The position numbers and the translations under genes were made by a program. From NCBI RefSeq assembly GCF_027943255.1, contig NC_072893.1, positions 94,433,784-94,497,783 on the forward strand: a DNA stretch of 64,000 bases, in the 5' to 3' direction. This stretch comes from Anastrepha obliqua. Lineage: Eukaryota > Arthropoda > Insecta > Diptera > Tephritidae. The notes beneath the pieces were generated by a model that had not been told where the DNA came from, did not search any database, and saw nothing but the letters and a program-made list of their open reading frames with translations. Each line of letters opens with the position of its first letter. Position 1 is the first letter of the stretch. Of this stretch, positions 22,141 through 31,370 are shown one piece after another.

Positions 22141-23419
22141 GGACTATGAATAAGTTCCTTGCGGTTTTACAACAGATGGCGTAACTTGATTATTATTCCA
22201 TCGATCCACATTTCCAAACATTCATTGGAGAGCTACTGTCGTAAGGCACAAACGTCAGTATAAGTTTTTTATTTGAAGCGTAAACAACAATATTTTTACC
22301 ACACTTGAAAATGTCGAATTTCGTGCCAAATAATGTGTTTTTGCGGGGAATTCTTCTTCATTATTTTAATATGAAGAAAAAAGCAGCCGAAAGTCATCGT
22401 ATCTTGGTGGAAGTTTATGGTGAGCATGCTCTAGCTAAGCGAACGTGCCAGAAGTGGTTTGCACGCTTTAAAAGTGGTGATTTTGGCTTGGAAGACGAAG
22501 AACGCGAGGGTGCGCCGCCAAAGTTCACGGATACCGAATTGGAGGAATTGCTCGATCAAGATCCGGCTCAAATGCAAGAAGAGGTTGCAAAAACTTTGGG
22601 AGTTGATCAATCAACCATTTCCAAACGTTTAAAAGCCATGGGAATGATCCGAAAGGTAGGCCATTGGGTGCCGTATGAATTGAAGCCAAGAGACGTTGAA
22701 CGCCGTTTTATGGCATGCGAACAACTGCTTCAACGGCACAAAAGAAAGGGTTTTTTGCATCGAATTGTGACTGGCGATGAAAAGTGGGTCCATTACGACA
22801 ATCCAAAACGTCGGGCAACGTATGGATACCCTGGCCATGCTTCAACATCGACGTCGGCGCAGAATATTCATGGCCTGAAGGTTATGCTGTGTATCTGGTG
22901 GGACCAGCTGGGTGTTGTGTATTATGAGCTACTGAAACCGAATGAAACGATTACGGGGGATGTCTACCGACGACAATTGATGCGTTTGAGCCGAGCACTG
23001 CGAGAAAAACGGCCGCAATACGCCGATAGACACGACAAAGTTATTTTGCAACATGACAATGCTCGGCCACATGTTGCACAAGTGGTCAAAACATACTTAG
23101 AAACGCTCAAATGGGATGTCCTACCCCACCCGCCGTATAGTCCAGACCTTGCGCCATCCGATTACTATCTCTTCCGATCGATGCAACATGGCCTGGCTGA
23201 CCAGCACTTCCGTAATTACGATGAAGTCAAAAAATGGATCGATTCGTGGATTGCGGCAAAACCGACCGAATTTTTCACAAAGGGAATCCGTGAATTGCCA
23301 GAAAGATGGGAAAAAGTAGTAGTAAGCGATGGACAATACTTTGAATATTAAATTTGTAACCATTTTACGTCAATAAAGTTTCAAATTTCAAAAAAACCGC
23401 ACGAACTTAATCATAGTCC
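22141..23419 (+). mobile_element. Complete Mos1-like mariner element, 1279 bp
   Basis: The 5' end GGACTATGAATAAGTTCCTT and 3' end TTAATCATAGTCC are inverted repeats about 28 bp long with a few mismatches. TA flanks both sides (22139-22140 and 23420-23421), the duplication expected for mariner. Its length is close to that of Drosophila Mos1 (1286 bp). It carries one long open frame. It sits at the 3' edge of the Jockey-like pseudogene that follows. The near-identical, inverted, damaged relative at 15325-16539 suggests recent activity in the lineage. Confidence 0.95.
22311..23351 (+). CDS. Mariner transposase, intact
   Basis: A 346-residue DD34D transposase that would cut at the element ends and join them to TA targets in the nucleus. 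I chose the ATG at 22311 (MSNFVPNN); it aligns with the Mos1 start (MSSFVPNK), and the longer frame upstream only gains a TTG. Residues about 10-110 form the paired helix-turn-helix DNA-binding domain. The linker motif WVPYEL is at 119-124 (usually WVPHEL). The catalytic aspartates are D156 (TGDEKW), D249 (QHDNARP) and D284 (APSDYYLF), the same numbers as in Mos1, with 34 residues between the last two. YSPDLAP is intact at 276-282. There is no stop or frameshift. Homology is certain; activity is inferred. Confidence 0.95.
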   Translation: MSNFVPNNVFLRGILLHYFNMKKKAAESHRILVEVYGEHALAKRTCQKWFARFKSGDFGLEDEEREGAPPKFTDTELEELLDQDPAQMQEEVAKTLGVDQSTISKRLKAMGMIRKVGHWVPYELKPRDVERRFMACEQLLQRHKRKGFLHRIVTGDEKWVHYDNPKRRATYGYPGHASTSTSAQNIHGLKVMLCIWWDQLGVVYYELLKPNETITGDVYRRQLMRLSRALREKRPQYADRHDKVILQHDNARPHVAQVVKTYLETLKWDVLPHPPYSPDLAPSDYYLFRSMQHGLADQHFRNYDEVKKWIDSWIAAKPTEFFTKGIRELPERWEKVVVSDGQYFEY

Positions 23420-23424
23420 TATTA

Positions 23425-24960
23425 CAATACAAGTTTCACTTTACATGATTAGATTTTACAACTATTTTAACTATTTTTAATTATTTTCTTTTACATATTT
23501 ATGGTTTTTTAGCATTTATCATACTAGGTCGCTTGATCGGGTTCTCTTTAAACGCGTTTCTTTCCCTTTCAAGAAGTTTGTTGATTTCTGTATTACTGTG
23601 TGTGTGTATTTTTTCAAAGTGCCTTGTTGTTATCTTTTTGATTTCTTCGTCTACTCTTGCTATATTAAAAGTCCTGTGGATGTCATCATTTTTCGTGTAC
23701 CTGTCAGACATGGTCAAAATTCGAAGAATCTTAGATTGCTGTCGTTGGATATTTTCTATGTAGTTTTGTACACTAACAGCTTGTTCTGTATAGTGAGTCT
23801 GGATTTAGAGCAGACTAACCAATGAAGTTGTCGAAGTTTTTCTTTTGTTTGTTTGACCTTTTGCTTTATGTGGTGATTCTAATTTAGTTTGGAGTCCAAG
23901 TGAATTCCCTGATATTTAGTAGTTGATTCTATTGTAATTGCTTTATCATTTATTTTAATTGGAACTGCGGTAAATTTATTTTGTTAGTAAATATAACCTG
24001 TACGGTTTTGTCTTCATTTATTTTTAGGTACCAGTTATCAAACCATTCCTTAACTGCGTTTGTGTATCGCTGCAGTTTTTCAGTAGCGATAATTAAGCTT
24101 TTGTCTGATGCTAATAGCATTGTATCGTCTGCGAACGTAGCAACTAAAGAATTAGTTTCGTCAGGAGGTGGTATATCTGCGGTGAATAAAACATATAGTA
24201 GAGGGCCAAGAATGCTTCCTTGCGGAACTCCAGCAGTTATTTGATGAATATCTGAACATTGATTGTCATATTTAATATAGAAGCATCGGTCGGTTAGATA
24301 GCTTTTTATGATGAGATAATAGTAGCATTCCTTTTATTTTGTGGAGTAAGCCTTTGTGCCACACTTTGTCAAACGCTTTAGCTACGTCCAAAAATACTGC
24401 GGCACAGTATCGATTGTTTTCAAGGTCTGATTGGATTTTATTTGTAATTCTATGGATCTGTTGAATAGTCGAATGTTTTTTTCTAAATCCAAATTGATGA
24501 TCCGGTATTATACGTTTTTGGTCTAGAAGTTGGCTTATTCGATCATGCAGTAATTTTTCAGCAATTTTAGATATTGTCGGTAATAAGCTTATTGGTCTAG
24601 GTAGTTGGATATTTACCCGGTTTTGGCAATGCAATCTCTGCCACTTTCCAGAGCTTCGGAAAGTATTGTAAGCGAAACATTGCATTAAAAACGTTTCGCA
24701 AGTATATACATATATGCCTTGAATGGTAGCTTGATGCTTTTCCTGTTATCATGTCATACCGAGTGCTTTTTTATGTTTTATTCCTTTTTTGATGCAAGCT
24801 ATTATTTCGTGTGTATTGGTCCTTTTTATTTTTGTAAAATCATAGTGGAAGTTGTTTTGGTTGTTGATTTTCTTTTCTTCGTCATTTGATGGAACTTTTT
24901 CAAAGTAATTTGCCAATGTTTTTGCTTTTTCCTCTTTTGTCCTGTTCTAGATGAGTTACA
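23425..24960 (-). pseudogene. Jockey-clade non-LTR retrotransposon, reverse transcriptase and C-terminus
   Basis: Read on the minus strand from 24960, the order is: finger region (ANYFEKVPSNDEEK, KHKKALG), RPISLLPTISKIAEKLLHDR, GFRKKHSTIQQIHRI, the AAVFLDVAKAFDKVWHKGLL block with a catalytic aspartate, VPQGSILGPLLYVLF and ATFADDTMLLA with the FADD active site, then WYLKINEDKTVQV. The last frame (23717-23499) is the C-terminal tail of the protein (DIHRTFNIARVDEEIKKI, stop). Frameshifts near 24740, 24300 and 23960 break it. The 5' end is truncated near 24960, as is usual for LINE copies, and no endonuclease remains. The FADD rather than YADD box fits Jockey. Confidence 0.88.
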
Positions 24961-25415
24961 AAAACAGCAAGATGCATCTCCAGAGTTTAACTGTGAGTGA
25001 TTTGCGTGTGACCTAAACGAAGTCGCGAGAACAACAAAATGTCTGCATGTTTAGATTCCTGTGGATGGGTAGGCATTACTCTGAAGGGATTAATTGTCGC
25101 GTAATAATAAAAGTACTCATTCCATTTCAATAGAGCCTTGTTATGTAGGTACTGATTTATTAGATATTCGTGATATTAGTTGCGCTCATATTTATTCAAA
25201 ATGTTTGCAGTAGAAGTTCGCTAAAGCAAAAAAGGAAAATCAGTTCGGTTCGAGAGATGCGTTCATTTATCATCAGATGCGTTCATAATCTATCAGGAAT
25301 CAAATGATTGAACTTTTTGTAAACGAACAAAGTAAGTTATTTTTCTGAATCTAATCTTATCTCCACTTTGGCCTTGCGCCGATTTGAAATTTGCAGTATA
25401 TAGTCAGAAAATTTA
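24961..25415. other. No recognisable gene
   Basis: AT-rich spacer between the Jockey-like element and the collapsed mariner. Nothing recognised. Confidence 0.4.
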
Positions 25416-25454
25416 AATGGAAAATTTAATAACAAAAGAAATGAGTATTCCACA

Positions 25455-25803
25455 TAAAGTAACACATAAAGTAACACAGTTATTACTAATCTTAAAAGTA
25501 CAGCTGCTCAAATTTCATGATATTATATTCAGGAGTGACACTACTTTTATTGTTTTCAAAACAATGGATCAAAACGAGTTTCGTGTTTTAATTTTACACT
25601 GCTTCTTGATGGGAAAAAATACCGTTCAAGCTAAGAAATTTCGCTGGAATGAAGACGTTATCGCTGAAACTGGGGCTTACTTTGAGCCAACAGATAAATC
25701 GCTCTTTAAAAGTGGTATTGAAATTCCGCTGCGCTGGAATGACTACGTTATTTTTGATGAAAATTACGTGCTTTCTTTGTTAGGCCCGGTACTTTTCAGC
25801 CCA
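25455..25803 (+). mobile_element. Irritans-like mariner collapsed to an N-to-C fusion
   Basis: The open frame from the ATG at 25564 reads MDQNEFRVLILHCFLMGKN, the same N-terminus as the mariner at 2258-3850. After about 26 codons it jumps, in frame, to the transposase C-terminus (RWNEDVIAETGAYFEP, then YVIFDENYV). All three catalytic aspartates and nearly all of the DNA-binding domain are missing. The 3' end carries the inverted repeat GGCCCGGTACTTTTCAGCCC (25783-25802), and the frame reads through it to a stop at 25875. The 5' untranslated region shares ACAGCTG and TTTCATGATATT with the older copy. I could not find the 5' inverted repeat, so the start is approximate. Confidence 0.75.
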
Positions 25804-26540
25804 AGTGTTATATTTTGTGGACAGCACAAAATAGACTCAGCTGATATATCTTCTTCTACCGGTTTTTGCAAGTGATGGACCATTTTCTGTCCGTTAATTT
25901 TTTGCGTTTTTTTTCCTTTGGGAAAGAATTTTGGTTTAGGATCTTGATTTGGATTGATGACTGGTGATGCCTAATTTTGTTACCAAACACAACTGAGAAA
26001 AATATCGCCTACTCTGATCACCAGCAGGGGAGCTTAAATTTCTAGAATGCGTTTGTATTATTATTTCGTTGTTTTTGTATTAGACAGCTTCATAATGTGA
26101 GATATACGATTAATGAAAGGAAGTATATGCAAACTCATTCAGGATTCATATTGGGGCCAACTAGTTATAAGTATTACTTGCTTTATGCTACAGCACTTTT
26201 GAACGATTTCGCCGGAAACTTTTGGCATTCCTTAGTTGTACTCGTATGAGCAAAATGTGAATATTTATACACGTTTTATTTTTATATATACAAATATATA
26301 TTTGGATGTACGGGAATATTGGAGCGCATACATGTTGTCATGTGCATTCATTTGAAAAAAAAAAAAAAAATGCACTAAATGTTTTTATTCCTGTTTTTCC
26401 ATTTTAAGCTAATTACCCAGAAGCATATCTTTTAAAATTATTAGGGAGGTAGATAAATCCATAAAGTTATCATTGGGGCGGTCCCCGATTCTCCACTACT
26501 AAAATAATTTAAGATGAACTTCCGCACATATACATATATG
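25804..26540. other. No recognisable gene
   Basis: AT-rich sequence with a poly-A run at about 26355-26370. A minus-strand stretch near 25870-25810 reads KINGQKMVHHLQKPVEED but cannot be assigned to a family. Confidence 0.35.
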
Positions 26541-26808
26541 CAGTTTGTGTCAGAAGAAAAGAACCGGTGTCTTTTTTGTAACTTCAAGATATATTTCGTT
26601 CTGCGTTCTGCTGCATAATAATTCCACTCAAGGGATACGACGACAGTGCTAACTCAAGTTATTGTCGTTCGAAACTTTCCAACAAACGCAACCAAACAAA
26701 AATGAGTGATAGTACGCGAAGTGCTTTGAGGCGGTATTTTAATGCACGCATTCGAAATGACCGAAATTATCTTGCAAAAGTAATTAAAAATCAAAAAAGT
26801 TTGTTGTG

Positions 26809-27060
26809 ATGTCGAATCAGCGGTCTAAGGTGTACAAAAATGTTGATGACTTTTCCGGGTGCGGCTTGAAGCCAGTGACGACAAAAAAGCAGGATAAAGT
26901 GATCATCCAACTTTTTAAGCGGGACCCTTCATTGCGACTACGTCAAGCACTCACAATTCTTGCTAAAAAGGGTATAGATGTGAGTATCCACTCATCGAAC
27001 GTCGACTGAAGGAGGCGAACAGACGCCAACCCCACGTAAAAACGTGTGGGGAACTATAAA
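26809..27060 (+). pseudogene. Tc1-like transposase, N-terminal DNA-binding domain only
   Basis: It starts MSNQRSKVYKNVDDF. Then GCGLKPVTTKKQDKVIIQLF and the stretch to ILAKKGIDVSIHS form the second helix-turn-helix found in Tc1/Tc3 transposases, in which a GRP-like box precedes it (here GCGLKP). A frameshift around 27000 hides the expected continuation, which is visible in the next frame as RRLKEANRRQ. No DDE residues follow. Full-length relatives have about 340 residues. Confidence 0.65.
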
Positions 27061-27275
27061 AACGCTTGTCGAAAAGATAGTCCACGATTTAAAGACACCC
27101 GTGCGTCAAGTTCACAAAATCTAGTCTTGTTTGTCGACGAGCTACACAGAAAAGTTTGTTGAAAGCATAAAGAAGATGCCAGGCTATACTCGACAACTAT
27201 AAAGACTACACGGCTTATTGAGTAATTGCGACTCGTAGTTTTATATAGTACATACTTTCATGTAAAAAAATTAAA

Positions 27276-27879
27276 ATATGTGACCTGGTCTATGAAAAGG
27301 TACCTTACGTGTCAAATAATCATTTTTCACTTTTTTCTTGATTCGAATAGTGTGTGAAAGGCTCTTAAAAATGGTGAAAACCAGAAAGTCATAATTTGTT
27401 TAAAAGTTTGTTAAAAGTAAAAAAAAAGAAAAGTACATATACGAAAAAGACTTATTTTTTTGTCATGATACAAATTTGAATAACGAAGGCAATAATTTGT
27501 GCGAATTAAAAACTGAACCATTCCTGGACAGTCTGAGGTGTAATGAATACGATACTGAAGTCTGTTTTCAAAAAATTTGTTATCGGGTCTTATAAGTTTT
27601 TTTTGGCATGGATGTCGGTACAAAAGCTAACTTATTTTTTAAAACGATTTCTGCGATTTGCATTAACTTTTTCTTATTTATTTATATATATAAAAATGTT
27701 TTTCACTGCTTCTGTGATTTTATTGATACTGTGATCTATGCTGAAGAAAATAAGCCAAACCGGATTGAAAAATATTAATATTTAAAAAAGTTACAAGGGT
27801 TTTTAGAAGTTTAACTGCTGTTTTCTCGAAAACTTGTTTTCGCACGTAAGGTACCTTTTCGTAGACCCGGTCACATATG
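27276..27879. mobile_element. MITE with about 37-bp terminal inverted repeats
   Basis: The left arm begins ATATGTGACCTGGTCTATG and continues AAAAGGTACCTTACGTG to 27312. The right arm, read on the minus strand from 27879, is the same with two or three mismatches. The 604-bp interior is AT-rich and non-coding; the two short open frames in it are random. It lies inside the Tc1-like element and is therefore younger. The target duplication is unclear in the AT context and the superfamily is not identified. Confidence 0.75.
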
Positions 27880-27931
27880 TATCCTTTATACTTCATGAAT
27901 AATCGCGGTTCCTTTTTTCGGACACAGACTG

Positions 27932-28591
27932 TATATATAAAAAGCAGGATGTAGCAAATTGTAATAGTGGATGACTAAACGATGAAGATTTACTGCTGTG
28001 TTAAACCCTTCTTTTTGTTGATGGGGTTCAGCAGACGTATTTTAGTTAAACCAACTATTTCCGTAAGCGTAACAAAACAGTGATATCTCAAACTCTTTAG
28101 TAAAGTTACCCCCAATCCTCTGTTTGTATGAGCAAACTATTTAATGTGTTTTCCACCTACCCAGCTCATCAACCAAACAGTTTTTTGCTTGTGACTACGC
28201 AACCATATGAACTTAATATGAAAGTATTTGGGTGCAGACATTCTCCTACTAGTTTCATAACTATCGAAACCAGGATTCTGATTGGTGCTTGGTTTTCATT
28301 CAAGGCAGAGAATTTCCCCTCCCCGCTCATACACAGCATGGATGTACACTTATTAGTTCTCACGAGGATGGTCTGAAATTTTCGGAGTACCTATAGACCG
28401 TGACTCCAGCCCCGCTTGCGACAAGAACAATGGCAATTTTTCCGGTTTACCGATACCGCATATAGCATTAGCGTAGGAAGGTCTAAAGCGCCCTTCTGAT
28501 TTCAATGAATGCAGTATTTTTATTTCTCTCCAGCTGTTTAGCCAATATCGCCTTTTCTACAGAATCATCGATAATTTTTCGTTTTACTCAT
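27932..28591. other. No recognisable gene
   Basis: Moderately AT-rich. Two overlapping open frames on opposite strands at 28128-28376 share no similarity with anything I recognise. Confidence 0.35.
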
Positions 28592-28617
28592 TTCCGATAA
28601 TATATGGAGGACTATAA
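28592..28617. repeat. 26-base sequence repeated at 30465-30490
   Basis: TTCCGATAATATATGGAGGA followed by CTATAA is identical at the two sites. Here it borders the hairpin repeat that starts at about 28624. The other copy borders a SINE fragment. It may be the edge of a dispersed element not otherwise recognisable. Confidence 0.6.
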
Positions 28618-28623
28618 CTAAAT

Positions 28624-29118
28624 AATAAAATATAGCTTACAAAAACTAAAAAACACGCTTTTATTGCTAATCGAACTAAAAAGTAGAAAATAAATTTTAA
28701 TGACAAAGGGACCTATAATGAAGTAATAGCAAATCGAAGGATCAGTCATAGTCAACTACCTCAGAACAGAATTATAACAAAAATTAAGATACAAATAGAG
28801 TAATTCAAATTAGAGTTAAAAGCGTGGGATGCTTGATATAGTAAATATTACAATCATTCTATTGGCAACTACCTATGTACAGAGGGTTATGAAAGTGAAG
28901 CAAAATGCATCCCACGCTTTTAACTCTAATTTGAATTACTCTATTTGTATCTTAATTTTTGTTATAATTCTGTTCTGAGGTTGAGTGAGTTGACTATGAC
29001 TGATCGTTCGATTTGCTATTACTTCATTATAGGTCCCTTTGTCATTAAAATTTATTTTCTACTTTTTAGTTCGATTTGCAATAAAAGCGTGTTTTTTAGT
29101 TTTTTTAAGCTATATTTT
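28624..29118. repeat. Long inverted repeat (hairpin), arms about 205 bp, loop 74 bp
   Basis: The left arm (about 28624-28832) is the reverse complement of the right arm (28907 to about 29118). At the loop side GCGTGGGATGC pairs with GCATCCCACGC; further out AATTAGAGTTAAAAGC, GTATCTTAATTTTTG and ATAGGTCCCTTTGTCATT pair almost perfectly. Differences are few (a four-base gain near 28985 and scattered single bases). The 74-base loop (28833-28906) is unique. A transcript across it would fold into a long, nearly perfect duplex. Whether it is a foldback transposon or a local inverted duplication cannot be told from this copy. Confidence 0.9.
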
Positions 29119-29243
29119 ATTTTCTACTTTTTAGTTCGATTAGCAATAAAAGCGTGTTTTTTAGTTTTTTTAAGCTATATTTTATTTTCTACTTTTTAGT
29201 TCGATTAGCAATAAAAGCGTGTTTTTTAGTTTTTTTTTAACTA
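29051..29243. repeat. Tandem repeat, three units of about 65 bp
   Basis: The unit runs from TTTATTTTCTACTTTTTAGT through TCGATTAGCAATAAAAGCG to TTTTTTAAGCTATA, at 29051, 29116 and 29181. The first unit is part of the right arm of the hairpin; units two and three extend outward. The left arm has only one unit, so the array expanded after the inverted repeat formed. Confidence 0.88.
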
Positions 29244-29636
29244 TTTTTTATTTTTAGTATATGTAGGTGTTTACGAGTAATATACTATTACACAACCGCA
29301 CACTAAATACTAACCTCAATGGTGGTGTGGAAACTAAAAAGTCCCAGTTTTTGTTTAAAAAAATACCCAATTCATGTCTCTACCGGTATGGCAATATTGG
29401 CAAGTGTTATAAAAAATGCACATTTTTCAGAGCTCTCACGAGAAAAAGAGTTTCTCATCTAGTCATCTATGTTGTGTGTTCCGAGTCGATCAGATTTTTA
29501 GAAGCCAGTGAAAATTAAGCTCAAAGATTCCGTTACAGTCATTCATACATACAACCCGAGCTAATAAAAGTGTGTTAAAAAAATAAAATATTAATCCTGC
29601 CAATCTTAATAAGGATAATGGAAAATTTATCTCACA

Positions 29637-29944
29637 TGTCTCACACTGCACTCGTTCTTCGTGACCATTTCGCCAAAAATTCCACGCATATCGTTCCGCA
29701 ACCACCGTATTCGCCTGATTTGGCTCCGTGTGAGTTCTGGCTATTCCCAAAACTCAAGAGATCACTCCGGGGAACGCGTTTCGAGTCGATTGAGGAGATA
29801 AAAGCTGAATCGAAGAAGGTGCTGATGGCTATACCGGAAATGGACTATTTGGAATGTTTCGGGGATTGGAAAACTCGTTGGCATAAGTGTATTTCATCGA
29901 GAGGGCATTATTTTGAAGGGGATGAAATTGATTTACAAGAATAA
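29637..29944 (+). pseudogene. Mariner transposase, C-terminal third (DD34D type)
   Basis: It begins in the middle of the catalytic domain (HTALVLRDHFAKNSTHIV), just after the point where the second aspartate would be. PPYSPDLAPCEFWLF follows: the third catalytic aspartate is glutamate. The rest (RGTRFESIEEIKAESKKV to RGHYFEGDEIDLQE, stop) is a well-kept mariner C-terminus. The 3' end of the element is probably near 29996 (ACCTTACTTTTTGCCCACAG). No N-terminal part is present. Confidence 0.85.
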
Positions 29945-30148
29945 ATGACGATTTTTCATTTTACAACCAAATTCACCTTACTTTTTGCCCACAGGTAAAA
30001 AAAGAAAATATTAATCCTGGCAATCCCAATAAGGATAATGGAAAATTTTTATCAAATTATTGCATTGTCATCGGTCCTTGATAGGTGTGCAAAATTTCAA
30101 GTCGATCAGATGTTTAGAAGCCAGTGAAAATTAAGCTCAAAGATTCCG

Positions 30149-30151
<3 letters not shown>

Positions 30152-30179
<28 letters not shown>

Positions 30180-30209
30180 CATACATACATACATACATAC
30201 ATACATACA
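30152..30209. repeat. CATA microsatellite, about 14 units
   Basis: An uninterrupted tetranucleotide array between TTCCGTTA and CAACCCG, embedded at the same place in each copy of the composite repeat. The copies at 29541-29552 and 62405-62431 are shorter, so the array is length-variable. Confidence 0.95.
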
Positions 30210-30240
30210 ACCCGTCCTAATAAAAGTGTGTTAAAAAGTT

Positions 30241-30462
30241 CAGTTAGGTGTTTGGCCGAGCTCCTCCTCCTATTTGTGGTATGCGCCTTGATGTTGTTCC
30301 ACAAATTGAGGGACCTACAGTTTCAAGCCGACTCCAAACGGCAGATATTTTTATGAGGAGCTTTTTCATGGCAGAAATACACTCGGAGGAGTGCCATTGC
30401 CTGCCAAGGGGCGAGCGCTATTAGAAAAATGTTTTTCTTAATTTGGTGTTTCATCGAGATTC
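30241..30462 (-). mobile_element. tRNA-derived SINE fragment (copy D)
   Basis: The minus-strand body and 3' part of the family: GTGTTTGGCCGAGCTCCTCC is the complement of the 3' end, then GGGACCTACAGTTT, CATGGCAGAAATACACTCGG and GCGCTATTAGAAAAA. The tRNA-like head is lost just before the B-box. It abuts the composite repeat at 30236 and the repeated 26-mer at 30465. Confidence 0.85.
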
Positions 30463-30464
30463 AA

Positions 30465-30490
30465 TTCCGATAATATATGGAGGACTATAA
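30465..30490. repeat. 26-base sequence repeated at 28592-28617
   Basis: Identical to the stretch that borders the hairpin locus 1.9 kb upstream. After it the two sites diverge. Confidence 0.6.
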
Positions 30491-30589
30491 TTAGCTCAAG
30501 ATATTAAGAGGTACATAGTTATCGTCGCTATATGGACAAATCACACCGATTTAGATTTTTTAGTTTTCATAAGTGCGCCCATTTATTCA

Positions 30590-31035
30590 TTTATAAGGTT
30601 TGCCGTGAATTGGAAGCATCAGGCGGAGATACAAAATCTGTTACAAAACGCAAAATACCCTGTAACCCTTCTGACACTGTACGATCTGCAGAATTTATTC
30701 CACAAGTGCAAGTAATCATTGATGAGGGCCCTTCAAAATCAATGAGGGCACTTGCGAAGGAGCTTAATGCTTCCGACGAGCTGTCCACGCAGATCTTCGA
30801 TATATATCCTACATTATGCACATAAACTACGTAGGAGCAAACACGAGAACAGAGAGTTATTCTAACAAAAGGGTTATTTGATTGCTATAATCATCTCCGA
30901 ACCCGGATCGACGAGGTCATTGCAGCTAATGGAATTTTATTGAATGGTTTCATATATGTATATGTAATAAGTTAATGATTTGTAAAAAATGCATGAAGTT
31001 TCAGTACATTTTATTCAAAATAAAAGCTAATTAGT
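30590..31035 (+). pseudogene. maT-like mariner derivative lacking the catalytic domain
   Basis: The plus strand encodes a helix-turn-helix and linker (TVRSAEFIPQVQVIIDEGPS, then KSMRALAKELNAS), followed after erosion by QTREQRV, the start of the catalytic domain. Then comes a direct jump to the protein end: TRIDEVIAANG. The approximately 200 residues with all catalytic aspartates are missing. The 3' untranslated region (TATATGTATATGTAATAAGT, then CAAAATAAAAGCTAA) is shared with 46930-47040. The family assignment, a Tc1/mariner group with the PDLNPLDYYVW motif, rests on the better-preserved piece at 46845. Confidence 0.65.
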
Positions 31036-31129
31036 TTTACTCTCAAAACCGTACGCACCGTGTACAAAGCAACCAATGAATTCCTAATTCTATTCGCAAT
31101 ATTGCGCTTCTATCTTAACTTACTGTCAA

Positions 31130-31370
31130 TCTACTTTCTGCATAGATTTGTATCCTTGTCTGAAAGCACCAGCGAAGCTTTTCTTACACATCTTTGAAAA
31201 TAAGACGAGATTCGCCTTCAGCAGATTCATTGATAGGCTCATTTCAGAACGGCATATAGGTATTCCTGCAGTATCTCGCAGAGAGTATCCAGAAGAAACT
31301 TTGCCCTTACGATAAGTACTACATTATTCGCATATCGCACCCTAAATACAAAAGGGTCACAACTCAAAAT
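31130..31370 (-). pseudogene. Non-LTR reverse transcriptase scrap
   Basis: The minus strand reads RVRYANNVVLIVRAKFLLDT, equivalent to the AYADDVVILVRGKF box of LINE reverse transcriptases, with both active-site aspartates changed to asparagine. After a frameshift SLSMNLLKANLVLFSKM follows, equivalent to the LSVNPxKTELVLF block. About 75 residues survive. The clade is uncertain. Confidence 0.5.

Larger units (their letters stand above)
26541..27931 (+). mobile_element. Tc1-like element interrupted by a nested MITE
   Basis: The left end CAGTTTGTGTCAGAAGAAAA and right end, read on the minus strand, CAGTCTGTGTCCGAAAAAAG are inverted repeats of about 26 bp that continue into GAACCG on both sides. 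CAGT is the common start of Tc1-family elements. TA follows the right end; the left flank reads TG, probably a mutated TA. A Tc1-type helix-turn-helix is encoded at 26809-27060. The catalytic domain is gone and a MITE occupies 27276-27879. Confidence 0.75.
29476..30236 (+). repeat. Composite tandem repeat with CATA microsatellite and a mariner inside
   Basis: The unit begins AAAATATTAATCCTG, continues GCATTGTCATCGGTCCTTGA and GATTTTTAGAAGCCAGTGAA, then has a CATA microsatellite, and ends AATAAAAGTGTGTTAAAAA. One unit ends near 29580, a second starts at once and is interrupted after about 50 bases by a mariner 3' fragment (29637 to about 29995), and a third, complete unit runs about 30000-30236. 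Another copy with the same mariner end attached is at 62176-62460. The biological type (LINE end, Helitron-like or satellite) is not resolved. Confidence 0.8.

Noticed and set aside
30152..30209. Regular CATA array considered as a CRISPR-like or functional repeat
   Set aside because: It is a simple tetranucleotide microsatellite without spacers, in an animal genome.
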